Counted from the stretch's first letter, positions 1 to 5,802 are shown. The stretch: 6,190 bases of DNA from an uncultured Erysipelotrichaceae bacterium (GCA_902774655.1 CACYJD010000105.1:1-6190); one strand, 5' to 3'. A program made the numbers and translations. Notes: a model not told the origin generated them from the letters alone.

Positions 1-1751
1 CTATTCAAATTAGCGTCTTCAGCATAGGAAGAATTTGAATTAAGTAGAAGTAAATTGGAATAACCTTGAGTAACAATATTTCCAGTCACTGCATTTACTA
101 GTCTAGCGTCAACATGCCAAACACGGATTCCATAAGCATCTGGTAAATCAGTGTAACCACCATAACCGTGTTGAACGTCGAAGGCATTCAATCCGGTCGG
201 TGTGTAGTATTCAAACAATAGATATTCATCAAAAGCAGATTTCGATGTTAAAGAACTGGCGCTTAATAATGCCAAGTCATGACCTGCGTCTTGGAATGGA
301 CTAATCTTAATTTCGCAATTTGATTTAACAATAATAGGCTCTGCCCAACCTAACGCCATTACACTAAATGGGTCATGGCCACATACGTTTCTATCTTGCA
401 TAGTGTATCCACCAGCAGGGCAATAATCATTACTTTGTGTGTAATCGTAATAATCAACTAATCCAAAAACATGTCCCATTTCGTGGATAAAAGTATGTGT
501 ATCAATTGATACAAATCTAGTATCACCGTGTCCTGGAGAATTAGTGTATAAATCACCGGTGCTATATAAAAAGTCAAAGCTTGCCCAGAAATATGTATTT
601 GGATTTGGATTGTTATAATTCTTTGAGGTTTTATTTTGTAGCCAAAAGCAAAACGCCCACATATTATTCGCTGCATCATTGCGAAGTACTTGGTAATCTG
701 GTGAACCATAAATCAAAATTGTAGCATCAATATATCCGTCATTGTTTTGGTCAAAAACCTTCATATTCTGACCTGAATTTGAAGATTTGTACCAATTTGT
801 AGCCGCAATAACTAGCTCATCCGTGCCATCAACATAGAGGTCAGTGGATGCCATGCCACATTCATACCAATCACTAACGGTAGTGTTAATTGTTAACTTA
901 TTTTGAGATTCTTTTTCATAGAATGTTTTAACACTTTCCCAGCCTACATCGCTTGAAGAACCCCCATACGCTTTACTAATATCAGAACGAACTCGGGACT
1001 TTTGAGTGGAATTTTTAATATAATCATCTGAATCAGTAAACCAAACAGGAATAATTAAAGCATTGAATGTTCCACTTAAAGGCGCAATTGGAGCGTTATA
1101 TCTATATGCTTTATTATATTCGGTATATGTAAAGTCTAAAGCGGTCGTTTCCACTACTTGAAAAACAACTGAGTCAGTTTTGTTTCCATCCTCAGTCATT
1201 ACAGTTACGGTTGCGGTTCCTGCCGCATTAGCGGTAACGTAACCATTCGAATTAACACTCACAATTGAAGGATCACTTGAACTATAACTAACATTATCAT
1301 TTGTTACTTCATTAGGTGTAAAAACTGGATTTAACTGTAGGTTGTCGCCTAAATGGAGCTTTTTGCCATCATTAAAACCTAGTTCTACACTTTCAATATG
1401 AACGTATGAAACAGTAATATCGATACTACATTTAATATCTTCATAGCCAACTAAAGTAGCACTGATTGTAGAAATTCCTTCCGCTACCGCAGACGCTAAT
1501 CCGTTACTAGTAATTGTAATGCAACTAGTATCACTACTTTGATATGTAACATCTTTAACTGTAGCGTAAGCAGGTGTATAAACAATGTTCATTTGTCGAG
1601 TAGCGTTTAAAGGCATCGTTGTGGACTTATTATCAAACTCGATTTTTGTTGGAATTGTCTCAATATTATCTACAGGAATATCATAAAAACCACAAGAAGT
1701 TGCCATTGTGGTCATTAAGCCTAATAAGAATACTTTAATGTAGTTTTTCAT
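1..1751 (-). CDS. Surface lipoprotein with two Big2 domains and M6/InhA-type zinc metalloprotease domain (3' end outside window)
   Basis: The reading frame runs from ATG at 1749-1751 through 583 complete codons to the window edge without a stop, so the C-terminus is missing. A hydrophobic leader ends in a plausible lipobox (A17-T-S-C20), predicting export and lipid anchoring at Cys20. Two bacterial Ig-like group 2 domains follow, at about 33-115 and 117-200; both carry the family's SSD...SNG...A.G pattern. From about 220 the protein resembles M6 peptidases. HEMGH at 423-427 continues as VFGLVDYYD, giving the HExxHxxGxxD zinc signature (His423, Glu424, His427, probable ligand Asp433), and FSVMALGW at 462-469 fits the Met-turn region. 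The expected role is zinc-dependent hydrolysis of extracellular proteins, with the Ig-like domains as spacer or adhesion modules; the substrate is unknown. No clear Shine-Dalgarno precedes the ATG. The start is chosen because it directly precedes the signal peptide. Family assignment is secure; the role is inferred. Confidence 0.9.
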   Translation of the reverse strand, partial: MKNYIKVFLLGLMTTMATSCGFYDIPVDNIETIPTKIEFDNKSTTMPLNATRQMNIVYTPAYATVKDVTYQSSDTSCITITSNGLASAVAEGISTISATLVGYEDIKCSIDITVSYVHIESVELGFNDGKKLHLGDNLQLNPVFTPNEVTNDNVSYSSSDPSIVSVNSNGYVTANAAGTATVTVMTEDGNKTDSVVFQVVETTALDFTYTEYNKAYRYNAPIAPLSGTFNALIIPVWFTDSDDYIKNSTQKSRVRSDISKAYGGSSSDVGWESVKTFYEKESQNKLTINTTVSDWYECGMASTDLYVDGTDELVIAATNWYKSSNSGQNMKVFDQNNDGYIDATILIYGSPDYQVLRNDAANNMWAFCFWLQNKTSKNYNNPNPNTYFWASFDFLYSTGDLYTNSPGHGDTRFVSIDTHTFIHEMGHVFGLVDYYDYTQSNDYCPAGGYTMQDRNVCGHDPFSVMALGWAEPIIVKSNCEIKISPFQDAGHDLALLSASSLTSKSAFDEYLLFEYYTPTGLNAFDVQHGYGGYTDLPDAYGIRVWHVDARLVNAVTGNIVTQGYSNLLLLNSNSSYAEDANLN

Positions 1752-1769
1752 AACCCAATTTTACTATGA

Positions 1770-1775
1770 AATATA
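1770..1775 (-). promoter_or_regulatory. Possible -10 element for the metalloprotease gene
   Basis: The 43 nt between the terminator U-tract and the metalloprotease ATG is almost all A/T and holds TATATT on the minus strand, 18 nt before the start codon. No convincing -35 hexamer is visible at the usual spacing. If this is the -10 box, the 5' leader would be only about 12 nt and would lack a Shine-Dalgarno. In such AT-rich DNA a TATATT is expected by chance, so this is a weak call. Confidence 0.25.
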
Positions 1776-1794
1776 CTTTATGTATATGTTTTAT

Positions 1795-1820
1795 AAAAAA
1801 GAAGAGAACATATCTCTTCT
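1795..1820 (-). terminator. Intrinsic terminator after the CofE-like gene
   Basis: On the minus strand an 8-bp perfect stem, AGAAGAGA (1820-1813) with TCTCTTCT (1807-1800), encloses a 5-nt loop. The U-tract runs from the stem's last T into 1799-1795. It lies 23 nt beyond the stop of the F420-ligase-like gene and ends the flavoprotein/ligase unit. The next gene starts only 43 nt further on. Confidence 0.85.
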
Positions 1821-1843
1821 AATTTATATTTTTAATATTTCTT

Positions 1844-3034
1844 TTATTCGTCAGCGTAATTGTCGAAGTAACCTTGGATAAGCACTACTGGGGTTCCTTT
1901 ATCACCACTACCACTTGTTAAGTCACTTAACGAACCTAATAAATCAGTAATTTGACGTGGGGTTGTACCTTCACTTGCCATCTTGCCTTTAAGGTCTTTT
2001 TCTTTGGCCTTAATATCGGAAATAATGGCTTTCTTGAGGGTTTTTCCACTTAAATCCTTATGAGCATCATCCGCTAAATATTTAAGTTTAAGCTCATTTG
2101 GTGTGCCTTTAAGACCTTCGGTATGGAAAGGCGATACAACTGGATCAGCTAGTTCCCAAATCTTTCCTTGAGGATCCTTAAATGCGCCATCACCATAAAT
2201 CATAACTTCGATATGCTTACCGGTTCTTTCAAGAAGTTGTTTTTGAACTTCGTGAACTAATTCATCACCTGCTCTAGGGAAGAGCTTAACGATATCTTCT
2301 GTAGACTTATTAGCGCCAAGTAAACCATACTTTTCGTTATATCCACTTCCATTAACTGGAGCAGTAAGAATATCATCTAATCCAAGAACAACTTTAGCAC
2401 CTTTTTCAACAAGTTTACGTTTTGTTACAAATCTTGTATGAATATCCGCTGCAATTACATTCTTAGTGTATTTCAAAATTGTTTCAGCTTGATTAGCAAA
2501 AATGATTTCGCATTCCGCTCCACACTCTTCAACTAATTCTTTGTAATAACTGATGTAGTCCATTCCGGTAAATTCATGGACTGGATAACCAAATAATTCT
2601 CTAAACTTTTCAAGTGATAAGACATCACTATATGGGTTAATTCCTGTACGATAAATTTCATCCTCTTGGACAAGAGCGTTTCCAACCTCATCACGAGGAA
2701 AAGAGAGCATTATATATACCTTTTTTACACCTAAAGCGATACCTTTAAGCATAATTGCAAATCTGTTTCTAGATAGAATTGGGAAGATAACTCCAACGTC
2801 TTCACCACCAGTTTTTGCTCTTACATCTTCAGCAATATCAGCGATTTTACAATAATTGCCTTGAGTACGAGCAACAATTGACTCAGTAATTGCTACAACA
2901 TCTTTATCATGGAATTTAAATCCTTCATTTTCACTTGCAGCTATTAGTGATTCCACTACTTCATTAGCGAGATTATCACCTTGTTTAAGAATAGGAAGTC
3001 TAATACCTCTAGAAGTAACACCAACACAACGCAT
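1844..3034 (-). CDS. Coenzyme F420-0:L-glutamate ligase-like (CofE-like) protein, substrate unknown
   Basis: This is a 396-residue soluble protein with no signal peptide or membrane segment. The N-terminal part matches the CofE fold family (PF01996/COG1478): GD at 19-20, a DKDVVAITES segment at 43-52 equivalent to the family's 'DGDVvVvaqkivS' strand, and a following QG at 58-59. A later YGDGAFKDP segment (about 280-288) aligns by position with the metal/GTP-binding 'sDTfGRPwR' region, but with substitutions. Archaeal CofE is about 250 residues and adds gamma-linked glutamates to F420-0 using GTP. This protein is about 150 residues longer, so it probably belongs to the extended bacterial branch often auto-annotated as F420 ligase; its real substrate is unknown. 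GGAGG at 3044-3048, nine bases before the ATG, fixes the start. Only 5 nt separate it from the upstream flavoprotein stop. The C-terminal tail (about 360-396) is rich in Gly/Ser/Asp. Family membership is fairly sure; enzymatic activity is inference. Confidence 0.82.
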   Translation of the reverse strand: MRCVGVTSRGIRLPILKQGDNLANEVVESLIAASENEGFKFHDKDVVAITESIVARTQGNYCKIADIAEDVRAKTGGEDVGVIFPILSRNRFAIMLKGIALGVKKVYIMLSFPRDEVGNALVQEDEIYRTGINPYSDVLSLEKFRELFGYPVHEFTGMDYISYYKELVEECGAECEIIFANQAETILKYTKNVIAADIHTRFVTKRKLVEKGAKVVLGLDDILTAPVNGSGYNEKYGLLGANKSTEDIVKLFPRAGDELVHEVQKQLLERTGKHIEVMIYGDGAFKDPQGKIWELADPVVSPFHTEGLKGTPNELKLKYLADDAHKDLSGKTLKKAIISDIKAKEKDLKGKMASEGTTPRQITDLLGSLSDLTSGSGDKGTPVVLIQGYFDNYADE

Positions 3035-3039
3035 AATAT

Positions 3040-3498
3040 TTATCCTCCAATTTTTTCTAAAATATTACGAGCTATATAAACTCCACACGCACCAGCTTGG
3101 GCAAGCCCTCTAGTTAAACCAGCACCATCACCGCCAACGTATAGATTTTTAATACCATTAACTTCAAGTTTGTCATCAATATCAGGGTGAGCACTGTAAT
3201 ACTTTGCCTCTACACCGTAGAGCAATGTATGTTCAGTGGCAATTCCTGGTGTGATAACATCAAGAGCCTTAATCATTTCAACGATAGCTTGTAGAGTTTT
3301 TTGAGGCATACATAGTGCTAAATCACCAGGAATTGCCTCTTTTAAAGTTGGCACTACAAAGCCTTCTTTAATACGTTTTGGAGTGGATCTTCTACCTTTT
3401 AAAAGATCACCATACTTTTGAACAATTACAGAACCACATGCTAATTGGTTAGCTAAAGAAGAAACCTTCAAAGCGTATTCATTAGGTTTTTTAAATGG
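3040..3498 (-). CDS. FAD-dependent dehydrogenase (COG2509-like), C-terminal part after a frameshift
   Basis: These 152 codons continue the flavoprotein encoded upstream, but in the next reading frame. The frame stays open up to 3579, yet the part upstream of about 3498 does not read as family protein; homology-like sequence begins at PFKKPNEY, exactly where the other frame is about to stop. The segment contains GDLLKGRRST, typical of this family's middle-to-late region, and ends with YVGGDGAGLTRGLAQAGA, the C-terminal FAD-binding GD motif (Asp444 in the joined protein) contacting the ribityl/pyrophosphate part of FAD. No start codon with a Shine-Dalgarno is seen near the junction, so independent translation is unlikely. 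Without this part the N-terminal half would lack part of the FAD site. The end of the gene doubles as the ribosome binding site of the CofE-like gene. If the extra base is a sequencing error, this is simply the end of an intact 472-residue protein. Confidence 0.75.
   Translation of the reverse strand, partial: PFKKPNEYALKVSSLANQLACGSVIVQKYGDLLKGRRSTPKRIKEGFVVPTLKEAIPGDLALCMPQKTLQAIVEMIKALDVITPGIATEHTLLYGVEAKYYSAHPDIDDKLEVNGIKNLYVGGDGAGLTRGLAQAGACGVYIARNILEKIGG
3044..3048 (-). promoter_or_regulatory. Ribosome binding site of the CofE-like gene, inside the upstream gene's end
   Basis: GGAGG on the minus strand is formed by the last two glycine codons (GGA GGA) of the flavoprotein gene, just before its TAA stop, and sits nine bases before the CofE-like ATG. 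Ribosomes finishing the flavoprotein would release at the next gene's initiation site, which suggests translational coupling. Confidence 0.8.
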
Positions 3499-4459
3499 GT
3501 TCTTCAAATCTATGAGTAACAAGTAACGCGAAGTTAGTATTGTTACTAGATAATTTTGGATCGCTATAGGAGTGACCATTTACATTAACTACACCTTGGT
3601 AGTTTTCCATAACTACGTGACCACCTGGATTGGAGCAGAATGTTCTAACTGTGGATCCAATTGAGGTTTTATAAATAAATTTACCTTCATAAAGGTTTTT
3701 ATTGATATCATCCATAATGATATTTGGGCATTCAACACGCACACCAATATCGACTTGGTTTTGTTTCATTGGGATTTTGTATTTATCTAATGTATTACCA
3801 AGCCATTTAGAGCCTTCTCTACCCACAGCAAGGAGGACATAATCAGCTTCTAAATGTTCGCCTTTATTTGTAATTACGCCACATATCTTCCCCTCTTTTA
3901 CGATTAAATCATCAACCGCAGTAGAGAATTTTGTTTCAATAACTTTATCTAAATCATTAAAGATTCTGGTTAAGATTTTTAGGTTTTCTTCAGTACCTAA
4001 ATGACGAACTTTACTTCTTAATAATTTGAGTCCGGCGGCCATGGCCTTCTTTTCAATTCGATATACCTCATCTGAATAAGGATCGGTAATAACTTTAGTT
4101 GCGCCGTATTTGAGATTAATTTCATCAACATAATTAATGAGATTCATTAAATCCTCATCACTCATATAATCAGTGAGCCAGCCACCAAATTCAGTTGTGA
4201 TATTAAATTTGCCGTCACTATAGGCGCCTGCTCCACCAAATCCGTTTGTAATACTGCATGCTGGATAGCATTCATTATAACCTTCTGGATTTAAAGGACA
4301 TTTAGCAAGTTTGTGTTCCAAAACAGGACATCTTCTTTGAGAAATGGATAAACCTTTGTCTATAAGTAAGACCTTAAGTTTTGGATTCTTATTAATTAAT
4401 TCATAAGCACTGAAATAGCCACTTGGCCCAGCACCAACAATGATAACATCATATTTCAT
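3491..4459 (-). CDS. FAD-dependent dehydrogenase (COG2509-like), N-terminal part, interrupted by a frameshift
   Basis: The frame starts at ATG 4457-4459, nine bases after a perfect AGGAGG. A longer reading from GTG at 4478-4480 would run through that ribosome binding site and is rejected. The N-terminus is a dinucleotide-binding Rossmann fold: GAGPSG at 9-14 and an acidic Asp34 ending the second strand (LLIDKG), where the adenosine ribose of FAD binds. Cysteines at 44, 54, 64 and 68 precede FGGAGAYSDGK (74-84), a glycine-rich family motif. A second FAD-domain strand, DYVLLAVGREGS, lies near 210-220. The frame stops at TAA 3491-3493, shortly after FALLVTHRFEEP, while the natural continuation lies in the adjacent frame. 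COG2509 members are uncharacterised cytoplasmic flavoproteins; reaction and electron acceptor are unknown. It is the first gene of the unit with the CofE-like gene. Family call is strong; whether the gene is broken or misread is undecided. Confidence 0.8.
   Translation of the reverse strand: MKYDVIIVGAGPSGYFSAYELINKNPKLKVLLIDKGLSISQRRCPVLEHKLAKCPLNPEGYNECYPACSITNGFGGAGAYSDGKFNITTEFGGWLTDYMSDEDLMNLINYVDEINLKYGATKVITDPYSDEVYRIEKKAMAAGLKLLRSKVRHLGTEENLKILTRIFNDLDKVIETKFSTAVDDLIVKEGKICGVITNKGEHLEADYVLLAVGREGSKWLGNTLDKYKIPMKQNQVDIGVRVECPNIIMDDINKNLYEGKFIYKTSIGSTVRTFCSNPGGHVVMENYQGVVNVNGHSYSDPKLSSNNTNFALLVTHRFEEPI
3494..3503 (-). other. Apparent one-base insertion (frameshift site) in the FAD-dependent dehydrogenase gene
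   Basis: The minus strand reads GAA GAA CCC ATT TAA, ending the first frame. Removing one C from the CCC run (3497-3499) gives GAA GAA CCA TTT AAA AAA CCT, encoding E-E-P-F-K-K-P and joining the two halves into a 472-residue protein of normal family length. Removing a T from the TTT run would rejoin the frames with one residue different. Confidence 0.8.
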
Positions 4460-4468
4460 TAGGGGATG

Positions 4469-4474
4469 CCTCCT
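4469..4474 (-). promoter_or_regulatory. Strong ribosome binding site of the flavoprotein gene
   Basis: AGGAGG on the minus strand lies nine bases before ATG 4457-4459. It decides the start: the in-frame GTG at 4478-4480 lies upstream of this site and would translate through it. Confidence 0.85.
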
Positions 4475-4481
4475 AAGCACA

Positions 4482-4502
4482 AATATAATTTTATATTATA
4501 TT
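4482..4502 (-). promoter_or_regulatory. Probable promoter -10 region with an 8-bp AT inverted repeat
   Basis: The minus strand has a perfect -10 hexamer TATAAT (4500-4495), about 20 nt upstream of the flavoprotein's AGGAGG and downstream of the preceding terminator, as expected for the promoter of the flavoprotein/CofE-like unit. No good -35 hexamer is visible at 16-18 nt spacing. The -10 box is embedded in a perfect inverted repeat, AATATAAT (4482-4489) and ATTATATT (4495-4502), with a 5-nt spacer. It could be a repressor operator covering the -10, but sequence this AT-rich forms such repeats by chance. Confidence 0.45.
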
Positions 4503-4552
4503 GAGAATAAAGAAACATTTTTTATTGAAAGTTTCATGCGCGTATATATAAA

Positions 4553-4573
4553 GAAAAGAAGACCGAAGTCTTC
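4553..4573 (-). terminator. Intrinsic terminator with UUCG tetraloop after the lipoprotein gene
   Basis: On the minus strand GAAGAC (4573-4568) pairs with GTCTTC (4563-4558) around a TTCG loop closed by a C-G pair, the exceptionally stable C(UUCG)G form. TTTTCTTT follows directly. It begins 6 nt after the stop codon of the 181-residue lipoprotein gene and separates that operon from the flavoprotein unit. Confidence 0.92.
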
Positions 4574-4579
4574 AATCCC

Positions 4580-5125
4580 TTATTTGTATTCAAACGTATT
4601 CAATATTGATTGGTCTATTCGACCATAAGGATTACTTTGTTTTAACCCGTAATCATCAATTAAATAACTGCGAAGATTTTCACTATCATATTGAGTGTTT
4701 TTAGTATTACCGCCAATAGTTACAGCGACACCATTAAAATATATTTGTTTGTCAGGTGAATAATTTGTTTCGCCTGTCTTATCAATACTAATTGTTACAT
4801 AATAAACTTTTTCTTTTGCGATTAGTAAATAATCAACACCATCAATTGCTTCTTTACCAAGGAATCTACTAAAAGTGAATTCCATAAAAGCATTCTGAGA
4901 ACAAGCCATTCGATAATCAAATGGTTGTTCATAATCATCTGGATTTGGTTTTAAACTCGCATCTTTAAAAACAAAGATTTGAGTTAGATTTACATAACTA
5001 GTAGTAACAATTGCTTCAGTATCTACTGTTATGTATCTAACATATCCAAAGGCTAAATAACTACCACAACTACTAAGTAATAAGGCTGGTAGAGTTAAAC
5101 TGAGTAATCCAACTGTTTTTTTCAT
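4580..5125 (-). CDS. Small lipoprotein of unknown function
   Basis: This encodes 181 residues. The N-terminus is a classic lipoprotein signal peptide: MKK, a hydrophobic core from about 5 to 17, then the lipobox L17-S-S-C20, so the mature protein should be lipid-anchored at Cys20 on the outer face of the membrane. The mature part has no further membrane segment, is rich in Tyr, Thr, Ile and Asp, and looks mainly beta-stranded (for example VYYVTISI and IYFNGVAVTIGG, about 108-135). I do not recognise a family. AAGGAGA lies about 8 nt before the ATG and overlaps the stop codon of the preceding membrane-protein gene, leaving a 12-nt gap. The two are therefore very probably co-transcribed and may act together at the membrane. 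A strong terminator follows. It is a real gene by signal peptide, ribosome binding site and terminator; its function is unknown. Confidence 0.85.
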   Translation of the reverse strand: MKKTVGLLSLTLPALLLSSCGSYLAFGYVRYITVDTEAIVTTSYVNLTQIFVFKDASLKPNPDDYEQPFDYRMACSQNAFMEFTFSRFLGKEAIDGVDYLLIAKEKVYYVTISIDKTGETNYSPDKQIYFNGVAVTIGGNTKNTQYDSENLRSYLIDDYGLKQSNPYGRIDQSILNTFEYK

Positions 5126-5133
5126 AGTCTTTT

Positions 5134-5139
5134 CTCCTT
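5134..5139 (-). promoter_or_regulatory. Ribosome binding site of the lipoprotein gene, overlapping the upstream stop
   Basis: AAGGAG on the minus strand lies 8 nt before the lipoprotein ATG (5123-5125). Its first bases belong to the TAA stop of the upstream membrane-protein gene (5140-5138), consistent with one operon and coupled translation. Confidence 0.75.
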
Positions 5140-5482
5140 ATAATGTTGCAAATATTGCTACGATTGATGCTGCAAAAATAATATTTAAAATTGAGAATAA
5201 AATAGATAATACGGTGAAAGGCTTAATTGATGGATAAATAATAGGAAGTCCACTCTTTTTGATTCTCTTAACCTTTGATGAGGCTATTACTCCTAGTATA
5301 AAAGAAACTAAAGCCAGCCCAAGTACTATTGAATGAATGATTATTATTAAAATTATTTGCTCTTCAGTTAAAGCGGCATCCGCCATAATAGATTGAAATG
5401 TATTCAAGGCCCATGTTGCCGGCCAGAATCCTCTTTCTTCAGCAATTTTAATTCCAAAGATAAAAATTATACTGAAAAACAT
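5138..5482 (-). CDS. Multi-pass membrane protein, probable C-terminal part of a frameshifted gene
   Basis: The open frame gives 114 residues from ATG at 5482. It has a short hydrophobic start (FFSIIFIFGIKI, too short to span the membrane alone), an extracytoplasmic-looking loop with WPATW and acidic residues (about 16-41), a membrane segment at about 42-67, a basic cytoplasmic-type turn (SSKVKRIKKSG) and another membrane segment at about 86-112. Positive-inside reasoning places the basic turn in the cytoplasm. No good Shine-Dalgarno precedes ATG 5482; AGGA is 13 nt upstream. The frame overlaps the end of the upstream frame by 35 nt. Dropping one T from the T5 run at 5475-5479 fuses both into one 170-residue protein with three membrane segments, the first about 33 residues long. 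I prefer a single frameshifted gene, but two overlapping small genes remain possible. Family and function are not recognised. The lipoprotein gene follows after 12 nt. Confidence 0.6.
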   Translation of the reverse strand: MFFSIIFIFGIKIAEERGFWPATWALNTFQSIMADAALTEEQIILIIIIHSIVLGLALVSFILGVIASSKVKRIKKSGLPIIYPSIKPFTVLSILFSILNIIFAASIVAIFATL

Positions 5483-5651
5483 AAACTATGGCTAATCCTG
5501 CAACAGAAACCATTGTTATTGTGAAAGCAATCGTAGCAAGCGTTCTTGCCACTTTCGCCTTTTTATTGGCTTCGGACTGAGCTTCATCAGTGATGGTTTT
5601 CTCTTCTTCTTTAACTTCTACTACTTCGTTTTCCATAATTCTTAATTTCAT
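5448..5651 (-). CDS. Small membrane protein, probable N-terminal part of the same frameshifted gene
   Basis: The frame encodes up to 67 residues. An acidic N-terminal tail (about 6-30, with EVKEEEK and DEAQSEANKK) is followed by a basic stretch ending at Arg36 and one membrane segment (about 38-58), suggesting N-in orientation. The last eight residues, QYNFYLWN, come just after the T5 run where the frame appears to slip. The start is uncertain. ATG 5649-5651 overlaps a TATAAT that could be a promoter -10, so the second ATG (5634-5636, giving MENEVVEV) is an equally good or better start; neither has a strong ribosome binding site. No family is recognised. It is probably the beginning of the membrane protein continued in the next frame, cotranscribed with the lipoprotein gene. 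The alternative is a genuine single-pass small protein. Confidence 0.55.
   Translation of the reverse strand: MKLRIMENEVVEVKEEEKTITDEAQSEANKKAKVARTLATIAFTITMVSVAGLAIVYVFQYNFYLWN
5472..5480 (-). other. Apparent one-base insertion in a T5 run of the membrane-protein gene
   Basis: The minus strand reads GTTTTTCAG. With five Ts the frame goes V-F-Q-Y and stops at 5448; with four Ts it reads V-F-S-I-I-F-I-F-G and continues to 5138. The correction gives a 170-residue three-segment membrane protein. Because both frames are hydrophobic here, the fusion is less certain than in the flavoprotein gene. Confidence 0.55.
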
Positions 5652-5802
5652 TATATATCAATATTTGATCAACCGATATAAATAAAATATGGCTAAGACA
5701 CGATGTAGTCGTTTGTTTCCACTAACTATATTTGAAAATCTATTACAATTCTTGGCGAAAATGATACATCTCCATCATCTCTTTTTATTTTGCAATTTTA
5801 CT
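5652..5802 (-). promoter_or_regulatory. Intergenic region, likely promoter of the membrane protein/lipoprotein operon
   Basis: This 151-nt AT-rich gap follows the TAG stop at 5803-5805 and should hold the promoter of the downstream operon. A perfect TATAAT occurs at 5655-5650 on the minus strand, overlapping the first possible ATG, but no matching -35 is seen. Just upstream is TTGATCAA, a short palindrome. A weak 5-bp hairpin at 5761-5778 is the only terminator-like structure. No RNA gene was recognised. Confidence 0.35.

Noticed and set aside
458..709. Minus-strand open frame of 83 residues
   Set aside because: It lies wholly inside the metalloprotease gene in another frame, over the zinc-motif region, with no ribosome binding site or recognisable protein features.
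3491..3503. Programmed +1 ribosomal frameshift at CCC ATT TAA
   Set aside because: A slip at CCC or ATT would restore the frame, but there is no prfB-like upstream Shine-Dalgarno stimulator or obvious downstream structure, and I know of no frameshifting in this family. A one-base indel is simpler.
4460..4480. GTG at 4478-4480 as the flavoprotein start
   Set aside because: Translation from it would pass through the AGGAGG site and add seven residues before a standard Rossmann N-terminus; the ATG at 4457-4459 is properly spaced from that site.
4440..4628. Plus-strand open frame of 62 residues
   Set aside because: It runs antisense through the flavoprotein start, its promoter region, the UUCG terminator and the lipoprotein gene end; no ribosome binding site and a composition explained by those elements.
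5761..5778. Possible terminator hairpin ATGAT/ATCAT between the tyrosine-rich gene and the membrane-protein gene
   Set aside because: The stem is only 5 A/T-rich base pairs with an 8-nt loop, and the minus-strand U-tract is short; far weaker than the two clear terminators in the window.
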